From contig CP119321.1 in assembly GCA_029202445.1 (NCBI GenBank), forward strand, positions 1,860,001 to 1,924,000: a DNA stretch of 64,000 bases, written 5' to 3'. The translations under genes were made by a program, and so were the position numbers. Below the pieces are notes generated by a model. The model saw only the letters and a program-made list of their open reading frames with translations. It had not been told where the DNA came from and did no database searches. Positions 36,725 to 45,212 of this stretch are shown in pieces. The number at the start of each line of letters is the position of its first letter. Position 1 is the first letter of the stretch. Source of the DNA: Candidatus Microbacterium phytovorans (GTDB lineage Bacteria; Actinomycetota; Actinomycetes; Actinomycetales; Microbacteriaceae).

Positions 36725-39706
36725 TCAGCCGACGGCCGCGGTGACGTCCTGGCGGATGATGCTCGGGCCTTCGGGCGTCGTCTCGACGATGACCTGCGCG
36801 GGCAGTTGCTCCTTCATGGCCTCGACGTGGCTGATCACCCCGACGGTGCGGCCGCCGGCGCGCAACTCGTCGAGGGTGCGCATGGCGAGGTCGAGGGTTT
36901 CGGGATCGAGTGAGCCGAAGCCCTCGTCGACGAAGAGGGTGTCGAGGCGCAGTCCGCCGGCGCGGTTCGTCACCACTTCGGCGAGCCCCAGGGCCAGAGC
37001 GAGCGAGGCGAGGAAGGTCTCCCCTCCCGACAGCGACTGGGGCGAGCGCAACCGGCCGGTGTGCGCGTCGAGGACGTCGATGCCGAGCCCTGACGCCCGG
37101 CCGTGCGAAGCCTTCGCGTCGGAGTGGTGCAGGGTGTAGCGGCCGGCGGACATCTCGGTGAGACGCAGGTTGGCGGCCGCGACGATCTCCTCGAGCTCCG
37201 CGGCGAGGACGAACGTCTCGAGGTCCATCTTCATCGTGTTGGGCGCGCGACCGGCCACGGTGTCGGCGAGGCGGGTGACGACGTCGGCGTCGTCGGCGAC
37301 GGCCGCCACCTCCGCATAGGCGTCGTCGATCCGGCGCAGGAGATCGTCGAGCTGCTGAGCGGCGGCCCGGGCGTCGCGCTCCGCCTCGATCGCGGCGGTG
37401 AAGGCCGACGCCGCCTGATCGCGCGCGGCCTGCGCGGCCGGAAGGTCGACCTCCGTCGCGTCGACGGTGGCGAGCTCGAGATCGAGGAGACGGGCGCGCA
37501 CCGCGCCGAGTGCCTGCGCGTGCGCGACGATCCGCTCGTCGAGGGCATCCTGCTCGGCGGCGCCGAGGAGGGCGGCGGTGACGGCGTCGACATCGGCGAA
37601 GGCGGATGCCGCCACGCGCTCGTCGCGGTCGCGCACGGCCGCATCGGCGGCGCGGGTGCGTTCGGCGAGCTGCTCCTGCGCGGCGAGGCAGGTGCGCGCG
37701 CGGTCGCGACGGGCGGTCGCCTCGGCGACGCGATCCGCCACGGACGCGTGACCTCCCCGGGCTGCCTCGACCTGCGCGCGCTGGGTGTGCAGCGTGGCCC
37801 GCTCCGCGGCGAGGAGGCGCGCTTCCTCCTCGACGCGGGCACGGAGGGCGTCGCGCTCGGCCACCGCGGCGGCCGCGAGGTCGTCGAGCTCGGTGCGCTG
37901 ACGTTCGAGCGTCGCCACGGCATCCTGAGCTGCCTTCGCGGCGGCAAGACGGCCACGAAGGTCGGTGAGGGCGGCGTCGAGGCTGTCGAGGTCGTCGCCG
38001 CCGGCGCGCGCGAGAGCCTCGGTGAGCGCATCGCGGGCTGCCCGAGCTTCTTCGCCGACGCGGCGCGCGTGCTCGGCGGCGCGGTCGCGGGCCTCTTCCG
38101 CTGCCGTCAGGTCGTCATCGGTGACCGGCGCGTCCGTTGCTTCGGCGGGGTGCGGGTGCGCGGTGGCGCCGCAGACGGCGCACGGCTCCCCGTCGACCAG
38201 GCGGGCCGCCAGCTCGGCGGCGTGCCCGCGCAGCCGCTGCTGCAGGAGCACCGTGACCGTCGTGGCGGCCTCGGCGGACGCGGCGCTCGCGATCGCATGG
38301 TCGGCTTCGGCGCGGGAGGCGACCGGGGCGAGGGCAGCCGCCTGTTCGGCCGCAGCGCGCCGGAGCTCGACCGCCTGGCACTCCCCGCGGAGGTCGTCGG
38401 CACGGGCCGCGCGCAGACGCGCGTCGCCGAGCTCCCGATCGATCCTCTCCCGCTCGGCGGGGAGGAGCGCCTGTTGGGCGTCGAGCTCCGCGACCTGTGC
38501 TGTACCGGCCGCGACGGCGCTCTCGGTGGCCGACAGTCTGGCCTCGGCGGCGGGGAGCGCGGCCTCCTGCTCGGCCGCGGCCGCCCACAGCGCCAGGTCT
38601 CCCGTGAGCGCGTCGATGATGGCGTGGAGGTCGTCGCCCGCGGCACCGCCGCCCGTCTCCCACTCGTCGCGCGCAACGCGTTCGGCCTCGACTGCCTCAT
38701 CGCGGGCCCGCTGCGCCCGCGCCGCGGTGTCGATGGGTGCGCGCAACGCCTCGGCGGAGCGGGCGTGGGTGAGACGTTCCTTGTCCTCCGCGATGCGCGG
38801 TGCGTCGGCTTCGCGCTCGGCGAGCTCCGCACGCGCCGCGGCCAGCTGTGTCAGGCGCTCGGCCTGGGCGGTCGCGTCGGCGAGCGCACGCTCGGCGAGC
38901 GCGGCCGCCTCCTCGGCGGCTGCGCGTTCCCTCGCGCGCGTGTCGAGGCGGTAGGAGGCGCGCTGGCCTGCGAGGGTGACGGCGGCACGGCGGGCGGCCA
39001 GGTCGCCCGCCGCCTCTCCCTCGCCCCGCAAACCCTGCTGGTCGATGAGCCTCTCGGCGAGGTCGAGGAGGGTGCGCGCGTGTTCACCGGCGGTGTCGAG
39101 CGAACGCTGCGCGTCCTTCCGGCGCTGCTCGAGGTCGTCGCGGTACTTCTCGAATCGACGGGAGCCGAACAGCGTGCGCAGCAGCGTCTGCCGCTCGGCG
39201 GCCGTCGCGAGGAGAAAGCGCGAGAACCGGTTCTGGGCGAGGAGGATCACCTGCTGGAACTGCTGTGCGTTGAGCCCCAGGATCTCGTCGAGCAGCAGCG
39301 CCACCTCGCGCGGCTTGGCCGCGCGACCGATCCACGTGTCGCCGACGAGCTCTTCGAGCTCGGCCCGCTGCGGTTCCGTCGTGAGGCCGCCGCCCCGCTT
39401 GGCGGGACGGTCGTACTCGGGCGCGCGGGTGACGCGGAGGCGCCGCTCGCCGGCCGTGAACTCCAGGCGGACTTCCGTGGGATCGCCGAGGAAGCTGTGA
39501 TCTGAACGAAGGCGCCGCTCACCGCCCTCGTAACGTGGGACGGTGCCGTAGAGCGCGAAGCTCACCCCGTCGAGAATGCAGGACTTTCCCGCTCCCGTGC
39601 GCCCCGAGATGAGGAAGACGCCGTCGCCGTCGAAGGCATCGAAATCGACCCGCTGATGCTCGCGGAACGGACCGAATCCGGTCAGGTCGAGACGGTGGAG
39701 CTTCAC
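36725..39706 (-). CDS. sbcC: Exonuclease SbcC (Rad50-like SMC ATPase)
   Basis: 993 residues. N-terminal Walker A SGRTGAGKSCILDG, long Ala/Glu/Arg-rich coiled coil (about 180-850) with the zinc hook CAVCGATAHPHP near 510, signature SLSGGETFLASLALAL near 900 and Walker B/D-loop LFVDEGFGSLDPETL. With SbcD it processes hairpins and blocked DNA ends. The start overlaps the sbcD stop by 4 nt. Confidence 0.95.
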   Translation of the reverse strand: MKLHRLDLTGFGPFREHQRVDFDAFDGDGVFLISGRTGAGKSCILDGVSFALYGTVPRYEGGERRLRSDHSFLGDPTEVRLEFTAGERRLRVTRAPEYDRPAKRGGGLTTEPQRAELEELVGDTWIGRAAKPREVALLLDEILGLNAQQFQQVILLAQNRFSRFLLATAAERQTLLRTLFGSRRFEKYRDDLEQRRKDAQRSLDTAGEHARTLLDLAERLIDQQGLRGEGEAAGDLAARRAAVTLAGQRASYRLDTRARERAAAEEAAALAERALADATAQAERLTQLAAARAELAEREADAPRIAEDKERLTHARSAEALRAPIDTAARAQRARDEAVEAERVARDEWETGGGAAGDDLHAIIDALTGDLALWAAAAEQEAALPAAEARLSATESAVAAGTAQVAELDAQQALLPAERERIDRELGDARLRAARADDLRGECQAVELRRAAAEQAAALAPVASRAEADHAIASAASAEAATTVTVLLQQRLRGHAAELAARLVDGEPCAVCGATAHPHPAEATDAPVTDDDLTAAEEARDRAAEHARRVGEEARAARDALTEALARAGGDDLDSLDAALTDLRGRLAAAKAAQDAVATLERQRTELDDLAAAAVAERDALRARVEEEARLLAAERATLHTQRAQVEAARGGHASVADRVAEATARRDRARTCLAAQEQLAERTRAADAAVRDRDERVAASAFADVDAVTAALLGAAEQDALDERIVAHAQALGAVRARLLDLELATVDATEVDLPAAQAARDQAASAFTAAIEAERDARAAAQQLDDLLRRIDDAYAEVAAVADDADVVTRLADTVAGRAPNTMKMDLETFVLAAELEEIVAAANLRLTEMSAGRYTLHHSDAKASHGRASGLGIDVLDAHTGRLRSPQSLSGGETFLASLALALGLAEVVTNRAGGLRLDTLFVDEGFGSLDPETLDLAMRTLDELRAGGRTVGVISHVEAMKEQLPAQVIVETTPEGPSIIRQDVTAAVG

Positions 39707-40857
39707 GCGGTGGCCTCCACGCGAACGCGATCGGCCAGCACGTCGTCGATGAGCTCCTGTTCGCGATCGGTGGCGCCCGCGCCGTCGCGGACGTGGACGA
39801 GGAACGCGTCGACCAGTTCACGGTCGGAGCGAGCCGCGCGCACGCGCTCGGCATACGTGCGCGAGTCGGAAGCGCCGACGCGTGCCGGTGCGTGAACGAC
39901 CTTGGCGCAGTGCGCGAAGCGCGCCTGCAGCCGGCGCAGCGGGTCGCGCTGCGGCAGGTCGTCGGTGTACTCGGCGCAGACCCACGCATCTTCGGCGTCG
40001 GCGAAGCGGGGGTCGGCCAGCAGCTCTTCCAGCGGCGCCGTGAGGGTGACGACGCGACGCGGCACCGGAAGGGGCAGCCACGTGACGTCGGCGAGGCCGT
40101 CGGCATCCAGGTCGACGAGCCACGATCCGCGCGGCTTGTCGCCCTCGCCGAAGCTGTAGTGCAGCGGTGCGCCCGCGTAGCGGATGTGCGAGGCGAGCTG
40201 CTGACGCCCGTGGATGTGCCCGAGCGCGGCGTAGTCGACACCGTCGAACGCGGCGATCGGAACGACGTCGAGTCCGCCCTGCTGGATGTCGCGTTCGAGC
40301 AGCGGCGTCGGCTCGACACCCGCCGCGAAGCAGTGCGCCACGGCGACCGATCGCGCCCCGGCACCGTGAGCGGCGAGATCGGCCCGCACCAGATCCATCG
40401 CGTGGGTGAGCGCCGCCTCCTGGGTGCGGATGCCCGGCCACACGTGCCGCAGCAGCGCGGGCTCCAAGAAGGGGATGCCGTAGATGTGCACGGGACCGTG
40501 CTCGTCGGCGATCGTGACGGGCGTGCCGACGGCGAGCGGGTCGGTGAGGACGTGGATGCCGTCGCGCAGCAGCGCCGCCTGGAATCCGAGCCGCGCCGCC
40601 GAGTCGTGGTTGCCGCTCGTGACGACGACGTGCGCCCCCGCGTCGCGGAGGCCGCGCAGCGTGTCGGAGAGCAGCGTGTAGCAGTCGGCGGCCGGCGCGG
40701 CGGAGTCGAAGACGTCACCCGCGACGAGGACGACATCGACGTCGTGCTCGCGCACCTGGGCGATCAGCGCGTCGAGCACACCGCGCAGCGCATCGAGCGT
40801 GGAGTGACCGTGGAAGGTCCGCCCGATGTGCCAGTCGGAGGTGTGCAGGATGCGCAT
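39703..40857 (-). CDS. sbcD: Exonuclease SbcD (Mre11-like phosphodiesterase)
   Basis: 384 residues. Metallophosphoesterase motifs in order: LHTSDWHIGRTFHG, VLVAGDVFDSA, VTSGNHDSAAR and LGHIHGRQ. C-terminal capping domain follows. Nuclease subunit of SbcCD. Leaderless start: TACCGT 6 nt before the ATG. Confidence 0.95.
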   Translation of the reverse strand: MRILHTSDWHIGRTFHGHSTLDALRGVLDALIAQVREHDVDVVLVAGDVFDSAAPAADCYTLLSDTLRGLRDAGAHVVVTSGNHDSAARLGFQAALLRDGIHVLTDPLAVGTPVTIADEHGPVHIYGIPFLEPALLRHVWPGIRTQEAALTHAMDLVRADLAAHGAGARSVAVAHCFAAGVEPTPLLERDIQQGGLDVVPIAAFDGVDYAALGHIHGRQQLASHIRYAGAPLHYSFGEGDKPRGSWLVDLDADGLADVTWLPLPVPRRVVTLTAPLEELLADPRFADAEDAWVCAEYTDDLPQRDPLRRLQARFAHCAKVVHAPARVGASDSRTYAERVRAARSDRELVDAFLVHVRDGAGATDREQELIDDVLADRVRVEATA

Positions 40858-40863
40858 GCCCCC

Positions 40864-40869
40864 ACGGTA
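40864..40869 (-). promoter_or_regulatory. -10 box, leaderless sbcDC operon
   Basis: TACCGT on the minus strand, 6 nt before the sbcD ATG. Confidence 0.6.
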
Positions 40870-40912
40870 CGAGCGGCCCCCGACATCGGCCGCGAGGCCC
40901 GCCGCGCGCCGC

Positions 40913-41227
40913 TCACGACGCGGCGCGGGCCGCCTTCTTCTGCTCCTGGAACGCGCGCAGCGCCTCGTACCGGTCAGCGGAACGGGCTTGGCGCTTGCTC
41001 GCCTCCTCGGCGCGGTTCTTCGGCGGCGCGGTGGTGACGAGATCGTCGAGCAGGTGACGCGTCGCGTACGCGATCTCCGCGACGGCGCGGTCGAACACCT
41101 CCTGGTTCACCTTCGACGGCTTCGTCGTGCCGGTGATCTTCCTCACGAACTGGAGGGCGGCGTCGTGGCACTCGTCATCGGTCGCGGCCGGTTCGAAGTT
41201 GTGGAGCGGAATGATGTTGCGACACAT
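40913..41227 (-). CDS. DUF2277-family protein
   Basis: 104 residues. MCRNIIPLHNFEPAATDDEC then ALQFVRKITGTTKPSKVNQ match DUF2277, a conserved actinobacterial/proteobacterial small protein with invariant N-terminal MCRNI. Function unknown; the Cys2 and nearby His may be important. Leaderless start (TACCGT 7 nt upstream). Confidence 0.9.
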   Translation of the reverse strand: MCRNIIPLHNFEPAATDDECHDAALQFVRKITGTTKPSKVNQEVFDRAVAEIAYATRHLLDDLVTTAPPKNRAEEASKRQARSADRYEALRAFQEQKKAARAAS

Positions 41228-41234
41228 GGCCGCT

Positions 41235-41240
41235 ACGGTA
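41235..41240 (-). promoter_or_regulatory. -10 box, leaderless DUF2277 gene
   Basis: TACCGT on the minus strand, 7 nt before the ATG at 41227. Confidence 0.55.
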
Positions 41241-41285
41241 CGCCGACCCCCGCTGGAGCGGAACCCGCCCGCAGGAGAGCTGCCG

Positions 41286-41492
41286 TCACGAGTCCGCGGA
41301 GCGGCGCCGACGCGACACGATCGCGTACGTCGTGGCTGCTGCGACGATGCCGGCTGCGACAGTGACGAGCCATCGCATCAGCGGAACGACATCCGTCCAC
41401 AGCGAGAGACTGAGGTTCGTGGCGAGGGCCACCACGGCCAGCGCCGTGAATGCCGCGATATCCGCGACAGGGCGACGTCGTGTTTCCGGCAT
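41286..41492 (-). CDS. Small membrane protein, two TM helices
   Basis: 68 residues: basic N-terminus MPETRRRPVADIA, TM1 (about 12-30), TM2 (about 38-58), then an Arg-rich tail SRRRRSADS, so both ends face the cytoplasm. Start chosen at 41492 because AAGGAG lies 7 nt upstream; an in-frame ATG five codons earlier lacks this spacing. Unknown function. Confidence 0.65.
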   Translation of the reverse strand: MPETRRRPVADIAAFTALAVVALATNLSLSLWTDVVPLMRWLVTVAAGIVAAATTYAIVSRRRRSADS

Positions 41493-41672
41493 TGTCCGCT
41501 CCTTCATGAGATGGCATCACGCGAGCGACCACCGTAAACAGATCCGAACGGCAGAAAGCGACCGAGGCCCCCGAAACGCCCGCTCCACCGCATCCTGGCG
41601 CGGAACCGGTCTTCACGATTGCCGCCCGGATCGCCGGTGCCCCGTCGGTGGAAGCCCCCGCCCGGGGCCGGA

Positions 41673-41678
41673 TACGCT
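41673..41678 (+). promoter_or_regulatory. -10 box, leaderless hydrolase gene at 41685
   Basis: TACGCT, 6 nt before the ATG. Confidence 0.55.
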
Positions 41679-41684
41679 CGAAGG

Positions 41685-42521
41685 ATGGCCGACCCCGATC
41701 CGCTCGAGCGCGCCGCGGATGCCGTCGACGACGCGATCGACGAGCTGACGGGCGTCCCCACCGACGACGGCGACATCGAGCGCTTCACGGCATCCGGAAT
41801 GACGCTCGTCGCCGAGGCCGGCGGTCCCGAACAGTCCGAGACGACGTTCGTGCTCGTCCACGGGATCGGGATGGGCCGGAAGGTGTTCGCCGACCTCGCG
41901 CTCCGGCTCGTGGGCTCGGCACGGGTCATCGCCGTCGACCTCCCCGGCTACGGCGACGCACCCGAGCCGCCGCGCACCCCCACGATCGAACGCAACGCCG
42001 ACCTTATCGCCGCCTACCTGCGCAAGATCGACCGCGGTCCCGTCGTTCTCCTGGGCCACTCGATGGGCACGCAGGTGGCGACCGAAGTGGCCGCGCGTCA
42101 TCCCGAAATGGTTGACCGCCTCATTCTCGTCGCCCCGACCGTCGACCGGCACCACCGCCGGGCGCTCACGCAGCTGATCCGCCTCGGGATCGACCTGCTC
42201 GACGAGAGCCCGAAGGTGCTCCTCCTCGGCGCCCGAGAGTATCTGCGGGCCGGGCCGCACCTGCGCCGGAAGATGACGGCGATGCTCACCCACCGTCCCG
42301 AGCGCGCGTACCCGCGGGTGTCGGCACCGACGCTCGTGATCCGCGGCGAGGGTGACCGGGTCTCACCGCGGGGGTGGTGCGCCGAGGTCGTCGCCGGGCT
42401 GCCCGACGCGCGCGCGGTCGAGATCCCCGGCCACGGGCACGAGACCCTGATCCGGGATGCCGCGCCCGCTGCCGAGGCGATCCGGCACTTCCTCGCTACG
42501 ACGTCCGGTCGCCCGGAGTAG
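41685..42521 (+). CDS. Alpha/beta-hydrolase
   Basis: 278 residues. VLVHGIGMGRKVF (oxyanion loop), VLLGHSMGTQVA (nucleophile Ser near 127), acid near RGEGDRVSP and His in IPGHGHETLI. About 40 acidic residues precede the fold. Typical small hydrolase of unknown substrate. Confidence 0.88.
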   Translation: MADPDPLERAADAVDDAIDELTGVPTDDGDIERFTASGMTLVAEAGGPEQSETTFVLVHGIGMGRKVFADLALRLVGSARVIAVDLPGYGDAPEPPRTPTIERNADLIAAYLRKIDRGPVVLLGHSMGTQVATEVAARHPEMVDRLILVAPTVDRHHRRALTQLIRLGIDLLDESPKVLLLGAREYLRAGPHLRRKMTAMLTHRPERAYPRVSAPTLVIRGEGDRVSPRGWCAEVVAGLPDARAVEIPGHGHETLIRDAAPAAEAIRHFLATTSGRPE

Positions 42522-42531
42522 GCGATCCGCC

Positions 42532-42813
42532 TCAGCCCGCGATGTCGCGTGCGAGTGCGGACACCTCGTCGTCGGCGACGACGATCCCGGTGTCGGCGAG
42601 CCGCCGACGCAGTGACTTCTCGACGATCGCGACGTCCTCGCCACCGACATCGGCGCGCACCTGCTGGACCACTCCGTCGAGGCGTTCCATCTCGGTGGGG
42701 AGGTTCTGGTCGAGCGCCGGCGCATCCTGGGTCCCCGTCGGAGCGGGGGCCGCCTGTGCCGAGTCCGGATAGTTGGCGCCGGGCTGCTCGAACTCGTTCG
42801 CGCCGTGGCTCAT
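42532..42813 (-). CDS. Small acidic hypothetical protein
   Basis: 93 residues. A disordered Pro/Ala/Gln N-terminal half is followed by a predicted helical region (LPTEMERLDGVVQQVRADVG then VEKSLRRRLADTGI). Not recognised. The ATG overlaps the stop of the gene at 42810, so they form a pair. Confidence 0.6.
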   Translation of the reverse strand: MSHGANEFEQPGANYPDSAQAAPAPTGTQDAPALDQNLPTEMERLDGVVQQVRADVGGEDVAIVEKSLRRRLADTGIVVADDEVSALARDIAG

Positions 42814-43088
42814 CGGTCGGCCTGCTCGTCGGTGACGAGATCGGGATCGAGCCCCTGCTGGATCTCCGCGCTCTCCACGAAGGGATCGGATGCGCGCTCC
42901 GTCGCGTCGACGGCGGCACCATCGGGCGCAGGGCTGTCGCTCGGGGTCTCCACGTCGGGCCCCTCTTCCTGGATCTCGCGCGCGGCGGCCGCGGACGACT
43001 CCGCGGTCACGCTGTCGGCGGTCTCACCGCTGGTCCAGCCGCCGGCGGGTTCGGCATCGACGATGTCGTCGGGGATGTCTCGCGTCAT
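42810..43088 (-). CDS. Small acidic hypothetical protein
   Basis: 92 residues, rich in Asp, Glu, Ala and Ser and probably disordered (MTRDIPDDIVDAEPAGGW). GAGGAG ribosome site before the ATG. Cotranscribed with the 42532 gene (ATGA overlap). Function unknown. Confidence 0.6.
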   Translation of the reverse strand: MTRDIPDDIVDAEPAGGWTSGETADSVTAESSAAAAREIQEEGPDVETPSDSPAPDGAAVDATERASDPFVESAEIQQGLDPDLVTDEQADR

Positions 43089-43179
43089 GGCTCCTCCTCG
43101 GAGACTCTGGGGCGAGTCCACCCTCCCGGCTACGGCCCCGGAGGTCGAGGGGATTGACGACGTGCGGCGCGAACGGTAC

Positions 43180-43473
43180 TCAGTCGCGGCGGGCCAGGAT
43201 GCCGGTGCGCTCGGGGTGCGCCTCGAACCAGTCGGCCGCGTACCAGCAGACGGGCTGCACGACACGGTCGCCGCGGCGCTCCAAGTCGGCGACGGCTCTG
43301 TCGACGACTTCGGCCGCGAAGCCCTTCCCCCGGAAGGTCGGCACCGTGTACACCCGGGTCATCGCGAGCGTGCGCCCGTCATCGCGGTAGTCGATCACGC
43401 TCACGAGGTCGTCGCCGCGGTGGAGGGTATAGCGCGACGCGTCCGGCTCGTTCGCGAAGCGGAAATCGGTCAT
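43180..43473 (-). CDS. GNAT-type N-acetyltransferase (YidJ/Gtn-like short form)
   Basis: 97 residues. YTVPTFRGKGFAAEVVDRAV is the acetyl-CoA-binding motif of the short GNAT family (YjdJ/Gtn3-like), and CWYAADWFEAHPE is the conserved end. Its ATG overlaps the kinase stop (ATGA), but TAGCGT 6 nt upstream, inside the kinase gene, may give its own leaderless transcript. Confidence 0.85.
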   Translation of the reverse strand: MTDFRFANEPDASRYTLHRGDDLVSVIDYRDDGRTLAMTRVYTVPTFRGKGFAAEVVDRAVADLERRGDRVVQPVCWYAADWFEAHPERTGILARRD

Positions 43474-44048
43474 CCCTCCACGCTACGCCCGTCCGGCGAT
43501 TGCGAGGCGAGCCACGCGTCCACCTCCTTCTGCCCGCGCAACCGGATCACCGGCCAGCCCGCGTCGATGCGCTCGATCATGCGCGCGCGCATCACCGGAT
43601 GATCCGTCCACGCCCAGCGCACGATGTTCTCCTCGGGGCGCCACCGGAACCAGCTCGACGGCCGCTCGCGATTGCCGTGCCACAGCTCTTCGCGCATCAC
43701 CCCGCGCCGCACCGTGCGCCCGATCACCCGCCGCATGACGACGCGGCGCGGGTGGTCGAGCCAGACATACGCGTCGGCCGCGTCAGGGGTGCCGGGGTCG
43801 AGCAGTCCTCCCAGCCGCGACGTCCAGTTCCCTTCGACGACCCACCCGTCGGGATGGGCCTCGACGAAAGCGCGGACGAGAGCGTGCGCCTCGGCGAGAT
43901 CGCGGTACTCCCACCCTTCCGCCCAGAACACGGCGTCGAGTTCGAGATGGGGCAGTCCGCGAGCGGCGGCCACCTGGCGTGCGAGACGGGACTTGCCGGA
44001 GCCGGATGTTCCCACGATGCGAAGCCGTCGAGGGTGTGACCGGGTCAT
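43470..44048 (-). CDS. P-loop NTPase, adenylate-kinase/FlaR-like small-molecule kinase
   Basis: 192 residues. RIVGTSGSGKSRLARQVAA is the Walker A motif; LDAVFWAEGWEYRD and VVEGNWTS match the topology-modulation (FlaR)/AAA_17 kinase group, followed by WLDHPRRVVMRRVIGR and a W-rich C-terminal region. The substrate is unknown. Confidence 0.82.
   Translation of the reverse strand: MTRSHPRRLRIVGTSGSGKSRLARQVAAARGLPHLELDAVFWAEGWEYRDLAEAHALVRAFVEAHPDGWVVEGNWTSRLGGLLDPGTPDAADAYVWLDHPRRVVMRRVIGRTVRRGVMREELWHGNRERPSSWFRWRPEENIVRWAWTDHPVMRARMIERIDAGWPVIRLRGQKEVDAWLASQSPDGRSVEG
43480..43485 (-). promoter_or_regulatory. -10 box, leaderless GNAT gene
   Basis: TAGCGT on the minus strand, 6 nt before the ATG at 43473, within the end of the upstream kinase gene. 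Confidence 0.5.
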
Positions 44049-44101
44049 GATTGAGCAATCTGTCACATTGCGTCATAGAGAAGGCGCATGCGGCGGGCGG
44101 T

Positions 44102-44131
44102 TTGACACATCCGGACACGTTTCGTCATAAT
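44102..44131 (+). promoter_or_regulatory. Promoter of the Met/Cys-rich mini-ORF
   Basis: TTGACA (44102-44107), 18-bp spacer, CATAAT (44126-44131). It is the closest match to a consensus sigma-A promoter in the window. The next ATG begins 7 nt after the -10, so transcription should start on or next to it. Confidence 0.75.
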
Positions 44132-44138
44132 CAACCCC

Positions 44139-44234
44139 ATGACTGACAACGCACGCATTCTGTCCGCCCGGGAGGCGAACGGATCTGCCGGCATCATGAT
44201 GCCGCGCGTTGCCATGTGTTGCCGAATGTGTTGA
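44139..44234 (+). CDS. Leaderless Met/Cys-rich mini-ORF (putative leader peptide)
   Basis: 31 codons: MTDNARILSAREANGSAG, then IMMPRVAMCCRMC, ending in TGA. Seven of the last twelve residues are Met or Cys (four Met, three Cys). It starts 7 nt after a near-consensus -10 and has no ribosome site, so it is probably translated from a leaderless mRNA. It ends 208 nt before the winged-helix regulator at 44443. Leaderless Cys-rich uORFs that sense cysteine are known in mycobacteria. A sulfur-amino-acid sensing role here is inference. The 394-bp gap between 44048 and 44443 holds nothing else except weak hairpins (44251-44267 GTCACC/GGTGAC; CCGGG/CCCGG near 44402). Confidence 0.55.
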   Translation: MTDNARILSAREANGSAGIMMPRVAMCCRMC

Positions 44235-44442
44235 TTCCTGCGATGCCGTCACCGACACGGTGACCCCGCCGGGTGTGACCGCCTCAGCCCTCTCTCCAGG
44301 GCGCGGCCTCACCCCACGAGCATCGGATGACCGCCCACGACGCGGTCCCGTCCGCTCGCACACCGGCCGCTCCGGCCGAATCGCCGCACGCCGAACCCGC
44401 TCCGGGCCCTTCGCCCCGGGTTTCACCTGAAGGACATCAACC

Positions 44443-45150
44443 ATGTCGAACACCGCTCTTCTCACCCGTCCGTCCACCGCCCGCCACCTCCACGCCGTCG
44501 AAGACATCGCGCCGGCGCCGGCGCCGGCATCCCGGCCCCTTCCCGCCGGCACCGCTCCCCGCGGTTTCGCGCTCTACGTCGGCATCGACGAGGCACGCGC
44601 CGCCGCCGACGGCGTCTCGCTGTCGACGCTCGTCGAGGCGCTGCGCCGCACCCTGGGCGAGCTCGCACCCCACGCCGAGACCTATGCGACCGTCGCCCTC
44701 GCTCCCGTCGGCGCCGGCGGTCGCGACGTCGACGTCGTGCGCCTCGCGCTCCACGAGCCGAGCGCCGTCGCCCGCACCAAGCAGGACCAGCCGGAAGACG
44801 ACCACGTTCCCGGCGGCGTCACGATCGACATCTCCCGTCGCCGTGTGCACATCGACGGCGAAGCGGCCGCGCTGACGTTCAAGGAGTTCGAGCTGCTGCA
44901 GTACCTCGTGCTGCGCGAGGGTCGCACGATCGAGCGGACGGAGCTGGTCGGTTCGCTGTGGAGCCACTCCGACGGCGAAGACGCTCCCGGCGAGCGGACG
45001 ATCGACGTCCACGTGCGCCGCCTGCGGTCGAAGCTCGGCCGGTACGAGGACATCGTGCGCACGGTGCGCGGCATCGGCTACCGGTTCGACCGTCACGCCG
45101 ACGTCGTCATCCGCTACGGTCACGGCACGCCCTCGCCCGACCGCTTCTGA
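44443..45150 (+). CDS. Winged-helix transcriptional regulator without receiver domain
   Basis: 235 residues. The C-terminal third (about 140-225) is an OmpR-type winged helix: LTFKEFELLQYLVLREGRTI, then TIDVHVRRLRSKLGRYEDIV and TVRGIGYRFDRH. There is no phospho-acceptor receiver domain. Instead the N-terminal 35 residues are disordered (PAPAPASRP) and residues 38-110 form an unrecognised domain (FALYVGIDEARAAADGVSL, LRRTLGELAPHAETYATVAL). AAGGA ribosome site 8 nt upstream. The long leader with a Met/Cys mini-ORF suggests post-initiation control. Confidence 0.8.
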   Translation: MSNTALLTRPSTARHLHAVEDIAPAPAPASRPLPAGTAPRGFALYVGIDEARAAADGVSLSTLVEALRRTLGELAPHAETYATVALAPVGAGGRDVDVVRLALHEPSAVARTKQDQPEDDHVPGGVTIDISRRRVHIDGEAAALTFKEFELLQYLVLREGRTIERTELVGSLWSHSDGEDAPGERTIDVHVRRLRSKLGRYEDIVRTVRGIGYRFDRHADVVIRYGHGTPSPDRF

Positions 45151-45200
45151 CCCGCACCGTCGGGCTCGCTGCCGCGGGTCCGATGTCGGTGGTGGTCACG

Positions 45201-45206
45201 TAGGGT
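45201..45206 (+). promoter_or_regulatory. -10 box, leaderless glycosylase gene
   Basis: TAGGGT, 6 nt before the ATG at 45213. Confidence 0.55.
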
Positions 45207-45212
45207 GACGGC

